Part shown: positions 7,711 to 16,136 of the stretch, piece by piece | How positions within the stretch are numbered: the first letter of the stretch is position 1 | Layout: every line of letters begins with the position of its first letter | Position numbers and translations under genes: made by a program | From: Candidatus Omnitrophota bacterium | GTDB lineage: Bacteria; Omnitrophota; Gorgyraeia; Aquiviventales; Aquiviventaceae | Direction of reading: 5' to 3' | Assembly: GCA_023247235.1 (NCBI GenBank) | Contig: JAHFGW010000014.1 | Coordinates: 1-32,490 of the forward strand | Length of the DNA stretch: 32,490 bases | The notes under the pieces: generated by a model | Databases searched by the model: none | What the model saw: the letters and a program-made list of their open reading frames with translations, nothing else | Told to the model about the DNA's origin: nothing

Positions 7711-8669
7711 GCCATGAGCGACAACCATCGTTCTCTTGCCAGGGCTGCCGCCAAGCGGGGGTTGACGAACTGATCGAGCGAATCGCGCAGCGCAGCCAGG
7801 TCCAACGCGGTCTGCACGCAGCGCGCCGGAGCCACCTGCGACGCGGCTCGCCGCACCGGAGCCTCGAACCGCTGATGCACCAGGCTCGTCGTGGGTCCGG
7901 TGGCCGCAGCGGCCACGTCCCGCAACCAGGCGACCATGCCATCAAGCAGGCGCTCCACGCCCTGACGCGTGTCGGGTAGCTCACTCTCAAACCACTGGGT
8001 CCACTGTTCGCTGGCCAAGAGCGCCATGAGTTGTTCATAGCCCGCCCAGTCTTCCCCCAGCTCCAGGGCGCGCGCCGCGCTGCCGCCGGCCAGGTGCGCA
8101 ACCGCCGCAGCCGCTTCCGGGTCAACGTGGTTCGCGCGCAGGATGCGCTCGAGCGCCTCCGGAGCCAGCGGATGCGCGCGAATGAGCTGGCACCGCGAGA
8201 CGATGGTGGGCAAGCAGCGAGCCAAGGCCTCGGTCAGCAAGACAAATCGCGCGTGCGCCGGCGGCTCCTCCAGCGATTTCAGCAGGCTATTGGCCGCTTC
8301 GTCGGTCAAGCGATGGGCGCCGTCGACGATCACCGCTTGGTAGCGGCCGCTGAAGGGCCGCAGCGCAATGCGGCCCAGGACCTCGCGCACCGCTTCAAGC
8401 CGAATGAAGCCGGAGGATCCCTCGGCCTGCAGCCAATGCACGTCCGGATGCGTCCGGCGGCCGACCTGCCCGCAGGGCGCGCACCGATCGCATGGAGGCG
8501 GCTCCGGGGACACGCATTGGAGCGCCTTGGCCAGCTCCTGCGCCAGCAGCCGCTTGCCCACGCCCGCCGGCCCCACGACCAGGTACGCGTTGGCCACGGT
8601 CCCGGCCGCCAGATGAGCCTGCCAAATCTGCTTGGCGAACGCCTGCCCTTCAATGTCGTGCCAACTCAT
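7704..8669 (-). CDS. holB: DNA polymerase III, delta' subunit
   Basis: The 321-residue clamp-loader AAA+ protein has a P-loop GPAGVGKRLLAQELAKAL. A zinc module with four cysteines (C...CDRCAPCG) follows, then HPDVHWLQAEGS and the segment DGAHRLTDEAANSLLKSLEEPP, which is typical of DnaX/HolB proteins. An SRC sensor-1 type motif (PTIVSRCQLI) is present. The delta' subunit works in the complex that loads the beta clamp. ATG 8669 overlaps the tmk stop (ATGA) and starts SWHDIEGQ; the longer open frame upstream lacks family similarity. tmk-holB adjacency is common in bacteria. The stop codon is provided by the heptad repeat at 7628-7710, leaving a C-terminus LSLMAA. Confidence 0.93.
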   Translation of the reverse strand: MSWHDIEGQAFAKQIWQAHLAAGTVANAYLVVGPAGVGKRLLAQELAKALQCVSPEPPPCDRCAPCGQVGRRTHPDVHWLQAEGSSGFIRLEAVREVLGRIALRPFSGRYQAVIVDGAHRLTDEAANSLLKSLEEPPAHARFVLLTEALARCLPTIVSRCQLIRAHPLAPEALERILRANHVDPEAAAAVAHLAGGSAARALELGEDWAGYEQLMALLASEQWTQWFESELPDTRQGVERLLDGMVAWLRDVAAAATGPTTSLVHQRFEAPVRRAASQVAPARCVQTALDLAALRDSLDQFVNPRLAAALARERWLSLMAA

Positions 8670-9301
8670 GGGGTGATCCGGTTGAGCCGCCGCAGGATGG
8701 CGCGGCGGATGTGGGTTTGCACGACGTCGGGTCGCTGCGACGCGTCGATCAGGATCACGCGCTTGGGCCACCGCGCCGCCAGCCGGCGGTAGCCCGCGCG
8801 CACGCGGCGATGAAACGCGGCCGCTTTCTCTTCCATCCGGTCCCGCCGTCGCCGCCGCCGCAAGCGGCGAAATCCGAGAGATGTGGGCACGTCCAACAGG
8901 AGCGTCACCTGCGGCACGACGCCACGGATCGCCTGGCGCCCCACGCGATCCAGCCACTCGACGTCAACGCCACCGCCATAGCCTTGATAGGCGAGCGTGG
9001 CGTCATGAAACCGATCGCACACCACCAGCCGGCCGTTCGCCAGTGCCGGTCGGATCCGCTCTTCAACCAATTGCACGCGCGCGCCGATAAACAGCAGGGC
9101 TTCCGCCACCGGGCTGATCGCGGTCAGCGGCGCATGGAGCAAGACGCACCGCAGCGCTCGTCCCAGAGACGTCGAGCCGGGATCTCGCACGAACACCGCC
9201 GGGTACCCGCGCTGCCCAAGCCAGCGGACCAATCGTTTGGCCTGGCTCGACTTGCCGGAGCCTTCCGGCCCCTCGAACGTAATGAACACGCCCCGCCTCA
9301 T
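8666..9301 (-). CDS. tmk: thymidylate kinase
   Basis: The enzyme phosphorylates dTMP to dTDP. The 211-residue protein has a P-loop FEGPEGSGKSSQAKRL, the DR-type segment VRDPGSTSLGRALR, and CDRFHDATLAYQGYGGG, all standard for bacterial TMPK. The LID region contains an arginine-rich RRLRRRRRRDRMEEKAAAFH, expected for LID-arginine (type II) enzymes, though the arginine run is unusually long. ATG 9301 overlaps the cysS stop as ATGA, so it is preferred over an in-frame start 15 bases upstream. The gene is in the order cysS-tmk-holB-metG, all overlapping or nearly so. Confidence 0.95.
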   Translation of the reverse strand: MRRGVFITFEGPEGSGKSSQAKRLVRWLGQRGYPAVFVRDPGSTSLGRALRCVLLHAPLTAISPVAEALLFIGARVQLVEERIRPALANGRLVVCDRFHDATLAYQGYGGGVDVEWLDRVGRQAIRGVVPQVTLLLDVPTSLGFRRLRRRRRRDRMEEKAAAFHRRVRAGYRRLAARWPKRVILIDASQRPDVVQTHIRRAILRRLNRITP

Positions 9302-10743
9302 CCTGCGCGACGCCACAGGGTTCCCCCTGCGGTGTCCGTGAGCAAATACCCATCGCGTCGCAGTGCCTCGCGGATCTCATCGGCCCGCGCGAAGTGCTTC
9401 GCCTGACGGGCGGCGTCCCGCTCGCGGATCCGCGCCTGGACCTGCTGTTGAACCTCCAAGGGTTCTTCGCTCACGCCCTGGCGGAACAAGCCTAAGACGC
9501 CCCCGCACTCAACCAGGACTTCGCAGACGCTTCGGGCGCCCACACGTCCTTCTGGAGCGTTCGACTCCAATAACCGATGTCCCGCGTTCACCAGATCAAA
9601 CAGCACGGCCAGGGCCTGGGGGGTGTTCAAGTCATCGCCCATCGCCTGGTCAAAGACGCCGCGGGCCGTGACGGCCTCAGCGGCCGCGGCGCCTGCAGGT
9701 CCGCTGTCAGCTTTGCGCTGGTCGTAGTGCTGAAAGAACCGCGAAAACTCTTCCCAATTCTTCTTGGCTTCCGCCATCTTCTCGGTCGAGTAGTCGATGG
9801 GCGATCGGTAGTGCGTCTTCAGGAAGAAGAGCTTGAGATAGTCGGGGTGCGGATACGCGCGCAAGACGTCCTCCACGCTGATCCAATTCCCCAAGGACTT
9901 CGACATCTTCTCCCCGTTGACCGTCAGCAACCCGTTGTGGATCCACCAGCGCGCGAACGGCTTGCCCAGCGTCTGGGCCTGGGCGATTTCGTTCTCATGG
10001 TGCGGGAAGACCAGGTCGACGCCGCCGCCGTGGATGTCAAACGCGTCACCGAGCAGCTTCGCGCTCATCGCCGAGCATTCGATGTGCCAACCCGGTCGCC
10101 CTAAACCCCATGGGCTGCTCCAGGATGGCTCCTGCGGCTTTGCGGCCTTCCAGAGCGCAAAATCCAGCGGATCCCGCTTGCGCTCCCCGGGCTCCACGCG
10201 CGCCCCGACCTGCAGCTCATCCACCGTGCGATTGGAGAGCCGCCCATAGCCCGGAAACTTCCGCACGGCGAAGTAGACGTCCCCGCCCGCCTCGTAGGCC
10301 GCGCCATTGATCAGGAGCTGCGCGATGCCATCCGTCATGTCCGGCACGACATGCTCCGTCGCGCGCGGCTCGTGCGTCGGCGAGCCGATCCCCAGTTGTG
10401 CGAGTGTGTTGTGGTAGGCTTCGAGGTACCGCTCGCTGATCTGACGGCAGGCCGTCTTCAGATCCCTCGCCCCCTGCCCCTCGCCCCCTGCCCCTGTCTC
10501 TTCACGCGCCCGCTCAATAATCTTGTCATCGACATCCGTGACGTTGCGCACGAACAGCACCTGGAAGCCACGGGACTCCAGGGCGCGCCGCAGCACATCA
10601 AAGCTGTAAGCGCTGCGGACATGGCCCAGATGCGGGACGTCGTAGACGGTCGGCCCGCACACATAGACGCCCACGCGGGGAGGCGACAGCGGCGCGAACG
10701 GCTCAACCGAGCGGGTCAGCGTATTGTAGAGACGGAGGGTCAC
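9298..10743 (-). CDS. cysS: cysteine-tRNA ligase
   Basis: The 481-residue class I synthetase has the opening [13 protein letters not shown], the HIGH-type motif in [15 protein letters not shown] with zinc ligand C29, [10 protein letters not shown], the histidine pair HHENEIAQ, and KMSKS in [10 protein letters not shown]. The start codon is GTG at 10743, in a GTGA overlap with the cysE stop. Between KIIERAREE and SERYLEAYH the protein carries about 13 extra residues including [12 protein letters not shown]. They are encoded by four tandem 7-base units at 10467-10494, and most CysS proteins lack this segment. The neighbour cysE makes the cysteine precursor O-acetylserine, so supply and use of cysteine are encoded together. 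Confidence 0.96.
   Translation of the reverse strand: MTLRLYNTLTRSVEPFAPLSPPRVGVYVCGPTVYDVPHLGHVRSAYSFDVLRRALESRGFQVLFVRNVTDVDDKIIERAREETGAGGEGQGARDLKTACRQISERYLEAYHNTLAQLGIGSPTHEPRATEHVVPDMTDGIAQLLINGAAYEAGGDVYFAVRKFPGYGRLSNRTVDELQVGARVEPGERKRDPLDFALWKAAKPQEPSWSSPWGLGRPGWHIECSAMSAKLLGDAFDIHGGGVDLVFPHHENEIAQAQTLGKPFARWWIHNGLLTVNGEKMSKSLGNWISVEDVLRAYPHPDYLKLFFLKTHYRSPIDYSTEKMAEAKKNWEEFSRFFQHYDQRKADSGPAGAAAAEAVTARGVFDQAMGDDLNTPQALAVLFDLVNAGHRLLESNAPEGRVGARSVCEVLVECGGVLGLFRQGVSEEPLEVQQQVQARIRERDAARQAKHFARADEIREALRRDGYLLTDTAGGTLWRRAG
10467..10494. repeat. one-armed heptad tandem repeat inside cysS
   Basis: Four adjacent 7-base units, TCGCCCC, CTGCCCC, TCGCCCC, CTGCCCC, make a perfect duplicated 14-mer. 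No complementary arm is visible nearby, so this may be a remnant of a two-armed element. It encodes residues 84-93 of CysS and keeps the frame. Confidence 0.75.
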
Positions 10744-11465
10744 GTCGATTCGCCTGGGGGTTGGCCCGGCAGGGACTGATTCTTGCGGTGCTCCTTGAGC
10801 TGGCGCTCAATGAGATCGATCTCATGCTGCAAATCGTGCAAGCGCTCCGTCAGGGGATCGGGCAGATGGGTGTGATCCAGATGGATCCCGGGAAACTCCC
10901 GATCCTTCGTGCGCGCCACCCGCCCTGGCACGCCGACGACCGTCGAGTGCGGCGGGATGCTGCGCACGACGACCGCGTTGGCGCCCACCATCGAGTCCTG
11001 GCCGACCGTGATGTCGCCCAGGACCTTGGCCCCCGCGCCGATGACGACATGGTTGCCGATCGTCGGATGGCGCTTGCCCCGCTCCTTCCCGGTGCCGCCT
11101 AAGGTCACGCCTTGAAAGAGCGTCACCCCATCGCCAATGACCGCGGTTTCGCCGATGACGACGCCTGCGCCGTGGTCGATGAACAGGCCGCGGCCGATCG
11201 TCGCGGCGGGATGGATCTCGATCCCGGTCAGTCCGCGGGCGATCGCCATGATCACGCGCGGCAGCACGGGGACGCGCAGCCGATTGAGCGGGTGGGCCAG
11301 GCGATGGGCGATGAGCGCATGCAGCCCCGGATAGGTGAGCAGCACTTCCAGGACGTTGCGCGCCGCCGGATCTCGCTCGAAGCAGGCCCGGATCTCCGGG
11401 GCGAACACGACGCGGGCGGCCACCAGCGCCGCCGCGGTGGCCAGGACACCGATGATCCACTCCAT
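10740..11465 (-). CDS. cysE: serine O-acetyltransferase
   Basis: The 241-residue hexapeptide-repeat (left-handed beta-helix) acyltransferase makes O-acetylserine from serine and acetyl-CoA. Characteristic segments are [53 protein letters not shown] and [17 protein letters not shown], followed by GVPGRVAR. The N-terminal helical domain is short, as in the EpsC-type enzymes of Firmicutes rather than the 270-residue enterobacterial form. An N-terminal hydrophobic stretch ([19 protein letters not shown]) resembles a membrane anchor. The C-terminus ends in a charged, probably helical tail. The ATG overlaps the ispF stop as TAATG and the stop overlaps cysS as GTGA, so the three genes are probably translationally coupled. 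Confidence 0.95.
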   Translation of the reverse strand: MEWIIGVLATAAALVAARVVFAPEIRACFERDPAARNVLEVLLTYPGLHALIAHRLAHPLNRLRVPVLPRVIMAIARGLTGIEIHPAATIGRGLFIDHGAGVVIGETAVIGDGVTLFQGVTLGGTGKERGKRHPTIGNHVVIGAGAKVLGDITVGQDSMVGANAVVVRSIPPHSTVVGVPGRVARTKDREFPGIHLDHTHLPDPLTERLHDLQHEIDLIERQLKEHRKNQSLPGQPPGEST

Positions 11466-12025
11466 TACCTGACCCGCTTTCTGGCCGCTCGTAGCTCGTG
11501 GCTCGTGGCTCGTGGATGCGCTCGGCCTTTGCCTCGAGCCTCCGGCCTCGAGCCTCGAGCGCTCTCCAGCAGCACAATGGCCTGCGCCGCGACGCCGAGG
11601 CCCTTGGGTTCAAACCCTTCCGTCGTCTTGGCTTTGACCGAGACCGCCGAATCCGCCAGCCCCAGCAATCGCCCGATGGAGCGGCGCATCCGGGCTTTAT
11701 AGGGCCCCAGCTTCGGCGCATCCGCGATGACGGTCGCATCGACGTTGCCCACGGCCAGGCCCAGGCGCCGCACGCGGCTCAGCGCCGCCCGGACGAAGAG
11801 ACGGCTGTCGGCCCCGCGGGTGCGCGCGTCTCCGGGCGGGAACAGCTCGCCTAAGTCCGGCGCGCCGGCAGCGCCCAGCAGCGCATCGGCGATGGCATGC
11901 AGCAGGACGTCGGCATCGGAATGCCCGGCCAGCCCCCGCCCGAACGGCACCGTGATGCCGCCGAGCTTCAGCGGCCTGCGGCCGTTGAACCTATGAATGT
12001 CATACCCTATTCCGATTCTCATCAT
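11465..12025 (-). CDS. ispF: 2-C-methyl-D-erythritol 2,4-cyclodiphosphate synthase with repeat-derived C-terminal extension
   Basis: IspF cyclises CDP-methylerythritol 2-phosphate in the MEP isoprenoid pathway. The family signature is clear: [32 protein letters not shown] with metal-binding D and H residues, [10 protein letters not shown]-like [10 protein letters not shown], and [22 protein letters not shown] normal IspF ends here, near residue 156. This protein continues for about 30 residues ([20 protein letters not shown] and on) encoded by the heptad inverted repeat at 11487-11563, giving 186 residues in total. The tail is unlikely to be needed for catalysis. Two adjacent ATG codons (12025 and 12022) could start the gene. 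It follows ispD by 6 bases. Confidence 0.95.
   Translation of the reverse strand: MMRIGIGYDIHRFNGRRPLKLGGITVPFGRGLAGHSDADVLLHAIADALLGAAGAPDLGELFPPGDARTRGADSRLFVRAALSRVRRLGLAVGNVDATVIADAPKLGPYKARMRRSIGRLLGLADSAVSVKAKTTEGFEPKGLGVAAQAIVLLESARGSRPEARGKGRAHPRATSHELRAARKRVR
11487..11563. repeat. heptad inverted-repeat element, GCTCGTG type, in the 3' end of ispF
   Basis: The left arm is GCTCGTA followed by three GCTCGTG units (11487-11514). After a short loop the right arm is CCTCGAG, CCTCCGG, CCTCGAG, CCTCGAG (11532-11559). The right arm in reverse complement (CTCGAGG) differs from the left unit (CTCGTGG) at one base, so the arms pair imperfectly. The copy is translated as the C-terminal tail of IspF. 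Confidence 0.85.
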
Positions 12026-12031
12026 GTGCGC

Positions 12032-12763
12032 TCAGAAGTCAGCCCGCCCCGGCCAGAGTGGTCGGCGGGCTGCCTCCTGATCCATATGCGCGAGGATGGC
12101 CTCCGCCAGCACCAGGTCTTCGCGCGTGGTCACTTTGAGATTCCACGGATCGCCGGGCACCATCCGCACGGGAAAGCCCGCCGCCTCCACGAGCGACGCG
12201 TCATCAGGGAATCCGCTGAGCTCGTGATCGGCGCGGGTGAGGGCCTGCGCAAACCAATCCCGGCGGAAGACCTGCGGGGTTTGCGCCAGCCAGAGCTGGT
12301 CACGATCAAGCGTCAGGCGGACCGAGCCGGTATCGTCGGCAGCCTTCACGGTGACCGAGGCGGGCAACCCGCACGCCGCCGCCCCCTCGCGCCGCGCCAC
12401 CTTCAGCACGGCTTCCAGGAGACGCAGCCGCAAGCATGGTCTGGCCGCGTCATGCACCAAGATCCAATTCGCCCGCTCGGGCACGGCGGCGAACCCGCGA
12501 GCCACCGAGTCGGCGCGCGAGGGGCCGCCCAAAACCGGGTCCAGGGCCTTGTCGAGCCGGTGGCGGCGCAGCAGCCGGCGCAGGGCGTCGCGATCCGATT
12601 CGCGCACAACAGGGATGATCCACCGAACCGCCGGATGAGCCTCGAGGATCTTCAGGGCATGGATGGCCAAGGGCTCCCCGCGGATCGGGACGAACGCCTT
12701 GGCGCCCCGGCTGCCCAGCCGACGGCCAGCCCCTGCGGCCGGCACAATCGCGGCCACCCGCAT
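12032..12763 (-). CDS. ispD: 2-C-methyl-D-erythritol 4-phosphate cytidylyltransferase
   Basis: IspD transfers CMP from CTP to methylerythritol 4-phosphate, two steps before IspF in the MEP pathway. The 243-residue protein begins VAAIVPAAGAGRRLG...KAF, the nucleotide-binding loop. It continues with GGPSRADSVARGFA, NWILVHDAARPCLR and LAQTPQVFRRDWF, and ends with VTTREDLVLAEAIL, which are all family motifs. ATG 12763 directly precedes the first conserved strand; an open frame extends upstream into the preceding gene but is not family-like. ispD and ispF are often adjacent or fused. IspE is not in the window. Confidence 0.95.
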   Translation of the reverse strand: MRVAAIVPAAGAGRRLGSRGAKAFVPIRGEPLAIHALKILEAHPAVRWIIPVVRESDRDALRRLLRRHRLDKALDPVLGGPSRADSVARGFAAVPERANWILVHDAARPCLRLRLLEAVLKVARREGAAACGLPASVTVKAADDTGSVRLTLDRDQLWLAQTPQVFRRDWFAQALTRADHELSGFPDDASLVEAAGFPVRMVPGDPWNLKVTTREDLVLAEAILAHMDQEAARRPLWPGRADF

Positions 12764-12800
12764 GACCGTTTCCGCTGCCACAGCCGACCTCCCTGGCTCG

Positions 12801-13820
12801 TTAGTGGTCCTCGACCTTGGCGGGGGTGCCTTCGGGCCGGACGAAGACCATGCGCCCCGCCGAGGTCTGCAGGACGCTTGTGACGAGGCCCTTAATGGTC
12901 TGCCCAATGAGCCCTCGCCCCTGCTCCACGACGACCATGGTCCCGTCATTCAGATAGGCGACCGCCTGGTGGTGTTCCTTGCCCTCCTTGATCGGCCTCA
13001 CGTCAATCGTCTCCCCAGGCAAGACCACGGGCCGCAGCGCCTGGGCCAGCTCATTCACGTTGAGCACCCTGACGTTTTGGATCTCGGCGACCTTCTCGAG
13101 GTTGTAGTCGTTCGTGATAACCCGCCCCCCGAGCAGCTGTGCCAGCTTCACAAGCTTCTCGTCGATTTCGGCGATGCCCGGCAGGTCCTCCTCATGGACG
13201 CGCACGTCGACCGTTTGCAGCCGGCGCAGTTGGTTCAGGGCTTCAAGGCCCCGGCGGCCGCGGCTTCGCTTCATCGGGTCCGTGCTGTCCGCGACGGTCT
13301 GGAGCTCCTTGAGCACGAAGCGCGGCACAATCAGGCGGCCCTCCAGAAAGCGGGCTTTGCACAAATCCACGATGCGCCCGTCGATGATGGCGCTGGTGTC
13401 GACGACAAACGCGTCCTCGCCCCGGTCATGGCGCGACAAGCGGACGTAGGGGATGACGACGCTGAACTCATCGCGCCCGCGCAGCGCCATCGCCATCCCC
13501 AGGTAGCAGAAGGCCCAGGTCAAGCTGACCCGGATCGTCGAGGCCGTGCCAGGATTCAGCGGGATCAGGGCGATGGCGTCCGAGACGAGCTTCGCCATGA
13601 TCAGGCCGAACAAGAGGCCGAACACCGCCGCCGACACCCCGCGGACCGACACGCGCCCCAGCCGGTGAATCAGCGCTTCCAGGACGACGAGCGCCGCGCC
13701 CGCCACGGCCCCGGCGACCATCCGAACCCAAAACGGCCATCCCAAGGTATAGCCGATGACTTGAGACCCCAATAACGCGCTGATGATGACGAACCCTACC
13801 CGGACAAATCGAAGGTCCAT
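12801..13820 (-). CDS. membrane PIN/TRAM-domain protein (YacL-like)
   Basis: The 339-residue protein has four N-terminal membrane segments (residues about 5-25, 30-48, 60-85, 95-115). A PIN nuclease-like domain follows, with acidic residues in FVVDTSAIIDGRIVDL, E in VLKELQ and TND in VITNDYNL. A C-terminal TRAM domain (GETIDVRPIKEGKEHHQAVA) is the likely RNA-binding part. The same architecture is encoded next to radA/disA and ispD in Firmicutes (yacL). The acidic PIN residues look intact, so RNase activity is plausible but unproven. The start at ATG 13820 has a clear GAGGTGA Shine-Dalgarno sequence 6 bases upstream. Confidence 0.88.
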   Translation of the reverse strand: MDLRFVRVGFVIISALLGSQVIGYTLGWPFWVRMVAGAVAGAALVVLEALIHRLGRVSVRGVSAAVFGLLFGLIMAKLVSDAIALIPLNPGTASTIRVSLTWAFCYLGMAMALRGRDEFSVVIPYVRLSRHDRGEDAFVVDTSAIIDGRIVDLCKARFLEGRLIVPRFVLKELQTVADSTDPMKRSRGRRGLEALNQLRRLQTVDVRVHEEDLPGIAEIDEKLVKLAQLLGGRVITNDYNLEKVAEIQNVRVLNVNELAQALRPVVLPGETIDVRPIKEGKEHHQAVAYLNDGTMVVVEQGRGLIGQTIKGLVTSVLQTSAGRMVFVRPEGTPAKVEDH

Positions 13821-13882
13821 GACCGCTCACCTCATAATGGATAAAAAGGCTGCACCGCCTGGCTCCCTAAGCCCAATATTTT

Positions 13883-13888
13883 ATTGTA
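13883..13888 (-). promoter_or_regulatory. possible -10 box for the PIN/TRAM-ispD-ispF group
   Basis: TACAAT on the minus strand, in an AT-rich patch (GTACAATAAAATATT) that stands out from the GC-rich surroundings. No good -35 match is visible 17 bases upstream, where the end of a GC-rich hairpin lies. Transcription from here would give a leader of about 55 bases ending in a good ribosome site. Confidence 0.35.
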
Positions 13889-13900
13889 CCGCAAAACCAT

Positions 13901-13924
13901 CGCGCCGCCCACCCGGGCGGCGCG
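13901..13924 (-). terminator. GC-rich hairpin after radA, possible terminator
   Basis: CGCGCCGCCC and GGGCGGCGCG form a perfect 10-base stem around a 4-base loop, 30 bases past the radA stop. On the minus strand it is followed by ATGGTTTTGC, a short and interrupted T-run, so intrinsic termination may be weak. It could reduce read-through from radA before the AT-rich patch downstream. Confidence 0.5.
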
Positions 13925-13953
13925 GCAAGGGAGCTCTCGCCACCTTCCGGCCT

Positions 13954-15330
13954 CTACGGGGCCGGGTCCTTGCGCAGGAGGTGTTCAACCGCCTGCCGGA
14001 GATGTCGGACGGTCACGATCTCCAACCCGTCCGCCTCCAGCGGCGCGCGGGTGGGGCCCACGAAGCAGCGACGAAACCCGACCCGACGCGCCTCGGCGAG
14101 CCGCTGCGACAGGCCCATGACCGGCCGCACTTCCCCGGTCAGCCCGACCTCTCCAATCGCCAGGTCCGTCCGGGCGCCGGCGCGGTCTTTGAGGCTGGAG
14201 GCGATCGCCAACGCGATGGCCAGATCCGCGCCCGGCTCGAACAGCCGCACGCCGCCCAACGAGGAGACAAACACCTCCTGCTGGCCGAGCTGGCCCAGGC
14301 CGGCGCGACGCTCCAGCACGGCGAGCAGCATCGACACCCGGTTATAATCCACGCCCATGGTCCTGCGGCGCGGCAGGCCGAAGCTGCACGGGCTGGTGAG
14401 CGCCTGGACCTCGGCCAACAGCGGCCGGCTCCCTTCGAGATTGACCGTCACCATGCACCCGGGGACGGGCTCGCTGCGGTCGCTCAAGAACATCTCCGAG
14501 GGATTGCGCACTTCGACCAGCCCCTCGGCGGTCATGTGAAAGACCCCGAGCTCATGCGTGGCGCCGAAGCGGTTCTTCGTCGAGCGCAGCAGGCGCAAGC
14601 CGGTGGACGCTTCCCCCTCAAAGTACAGCACCGTGTCCACCAAGTGCTCGAGCACCTTCGGCCCGGCGAGGGCTCCTTCCTTGGTCACGTGGCCGACAAG
14701 AAACAGGGCGCACCGGCTCGCTTTGACCAATCGCACAAGCTCATGGGCGCAGGCGCGCACTTGGCCGATGGAGCCAGGTGCTGAGCGCAACGCGTCGGTT
14801 TCGATGACCTGCACGGAGTCCACGATGGCCACGTCGGGACGGCCCTGGCGAATCGCCTCGGCGATGACCTCAAGCTGCGTGTGGGACAACAGGTGCACGG
14901 CAGCCCCACTCAACCCCAGCCGCGTGGCCCTGAGCTTCGTCTGGCGCAATGATTCCTCGCCGCTGATGTACAGCACGGTCTTGCCCGAAGCCGCCAGGGC
15001 TCCGGCGACGCTCAGCAGGAGGGTGGACTTGCCGATGCCGGGCTCGCCCCCGACCAGCGCCACCGACCCCGGTACCAGGCCTCCGCCCAGCACGCGGTCG
15101 AACTCTTCAAGTCCTGTGCGAAGGCGGGGCGTCTCCTCGACGGACACCTCCGCCAGCGGGGTCGAGCTGACAGGTTCCTGGAGGCTCGCGAGGCTTTCGG
15201 AGGCTTGGGCAGGATCGACGAGCTCTTCGACCAGCGTATTCCACTGGTCGCAGGAGGGGCAACGGCCTAGCCAGCGCACCGATTGGTAGCCGCACTGCTG
15301 GCAGGTGAAGACGGTTTTGACCTTCGGCAT
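13954..15330 (-). CDS. radA: DNA repair protein RadA
   Basis: RadA (Sms) is a RecA-like ATPase that helps branch migration during recombinational repair. The 458-residue protein shows, in order: an N-terminal zinc finger CQQCGYQSVRWLGRCPSCDQW, a Walker A motif GGEPGIGKSTLL (about residues 92-103), a Walker B-like VAIVDSVQVI, the RadA-specific KNRFGATHELG, and a C-terminal Lon-protease-like domain (SLGGVRLFEPGADLAIALAI). Length and domain order are standard. The ATG at 15330 has no good Shine-Dalgarno sequence. The gene follows mlaD by 35 bases and comes after clpC in the same direction, as in the Firmicutes clpC-radA arrangement but with three mla genes between them. Confidence 0.96.
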   Translation of the reverse strand: MPKVKTVFTCQQCGYQSVRWLGRCPSCDQWNTLVEELVDPAQASESLASLQEPVSSTPLAEVSVEETPRLRTGLEEFDRVLGGGLVPGSVALVGGEPGIGKSTLLLSVAGALAASGKTVLYISGEESLRQTKLRATRLGLSGAAVHLLSHTQLEVIAEAIRQGRPDVAIVDSVQVIETDALRSAPGSIGQVRACAHELVRLVKASRCALFLVGHVTKEGALAGPKVLEHLVDTVLYFEGEASTGLRLLRSTKNRFGATHELGVFHMTAEGLVEVRNPSEMFLSDRSEPVPGCMVTVNLEGSRPLLAEVQALTSPCSFGLPRRRTMGVDYNRVSMLLAVLERRAGLGQLGQQEVFVSSLGGVRLFEPGADLAIALAIASSLKDRAGARTDLAIGEVGLTGEVRPVMGLSQRLAEARRVGFRRCFVGPTRAPLEADGLEIVTVRHLRQAVEHLLRKDPAP

Positions 15331-15342
15331 GAAGAATTCGCG

Positions 15343-15358
15343 AGAGGCTATAGCCTCT
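15343..15358. repeat. 16-base perfect palindrome between mlaD and radA
   Basis: AGAGGCTATAGCCTCT is a perfect palindrome within the 35-base mlaD-radA gap, ending 7 bases from the mlaD stop codon. It could form a small hairpin or be an operator. It is the only structure seen in this gap. Confidence 0.5.
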
Positions 15359-15365
15359 AGCGGTC

Positions 15366-16109
15366 CTACTGTTTCTGGCGCTGCTTAGGCTTGATGAGGA
15401 GCTTCCAGGGGTTGGCGCGCAGATCTTCGACGAAGAGGTTCATGCGTTGATACAGCTCGTCATCGTAGAGCAGCTTGCCCAAGTTGCCCTGCCCCGATTC
15501 GGCAAAGGACACGGCCCCGTTCAGCCGCTCCCCCAGGATGCGCCATTGCCGCGTGGCGTCGCGGGCCTCTTTCAGCGTCTCCTGAAGATAGATGTGGGTT
15601 TCTTGATCGCCCACCAGGCCGTTAACGCCTTCGAGCGTCCGCTTGAGCTCGGTGAGCACTTCATCCGACCGCTCAATGATCCGCTCCGTGGAAACCGGCG
15701 GCTTGCCGGCCAGCTCGCTGCCGGGCCCCAGCATCTCGCCGGTGCCGTCCCCGGGCGTGATTTCAAGGTACTTTTCGCCCAGGAGGCCGAAGGTGCTGAT
15801 GGCCACGGAGTCGTTCGAGCGCACGGTAATCGTGGAGGGCAGCCGGATGTGCACTTCCACGCGCGGGCCGCCGTCGTTGGAGGGATAGGTGACCCGGACC
15901 CGCTGCACCTTGCCGACTTCCACCCCGGCGTACTGCACCGGCGAGCCTTCCGTGATGCCGTTGGCCGAGGAGAACAGCACCCGGACCAGGTAGCTGGGTT
16001 GGATGATCGTCGACCAGTCGCCGATGGCGAACAACAGGACCGTCAGCAAGACCAGGGCTCCGACGACAAACGCCCCCACGCGAAGCTCAAGGGTTAATCG
16101 CTGCGCCAT
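15366..16109 (-). CDS. mlaD: MlaD-family (MCE-domain) lipid-transport substrate-binding protein
   Basis: The 247-residue protein has one N-terminal membrane anchor (residues about 11-30, VGAFVVGALVLLTVLLFAIG). An MCE domain follows, with VRVLFSSANGITEGSPVQYAGVEVGKV and then VAISTFGLLGEKYLEITPG. In diderm bacteria such proteins form periplasmic hexameric rings that move phospholipids between the membranes with MlaF and MlaE. The C-terminal 100 residues are helical and variable, as in longer MlaD homologues. It lies downstream of the ATPase and permease genes in the order mlaE-mlaF-mlaD. No mlaB or mlaC gene is visible next to it. Confidence 0.93.
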   Translation of the reverse strand: MAQRLTLELRVGAFVVGALVLLTVLLFAIGDWSTIIQPSYLVRVLFSSANGITEGSPVQYAGVEVGKVQRVRVTYPSNDGGPRVEVHIRLPSTITVRSNDSVAISTFGLLGEKYLEITPGDGTGEMLGPGSELAGKPPVSTERIIERSDEVLTELKRTLEGVNGLVGDQETHIYLQETLKEARDATRQWRILGERLNGAVSFAESGQGNLGKLLYDDELYQRMNLFVEDLRANPWKLLIKPKQRQKQ

Positions 16110-16136
16110 GCTCCTCGTCGCTCAGCTTGCTCCGGT

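Noticed and set aside
7619-8125. N-terminal extension of metG by 169 codons
   Set aside because: The extension overlaps holB out of frame, and its residues have no synthetase similarity; MetG begins normally at 7618.
8670-8957. N-terminal extension of holB
   Set aside because: It overlaps tmk out of frame and lacks family similarity; the ATGA overlap at 8666-8669 supports the shorter start.
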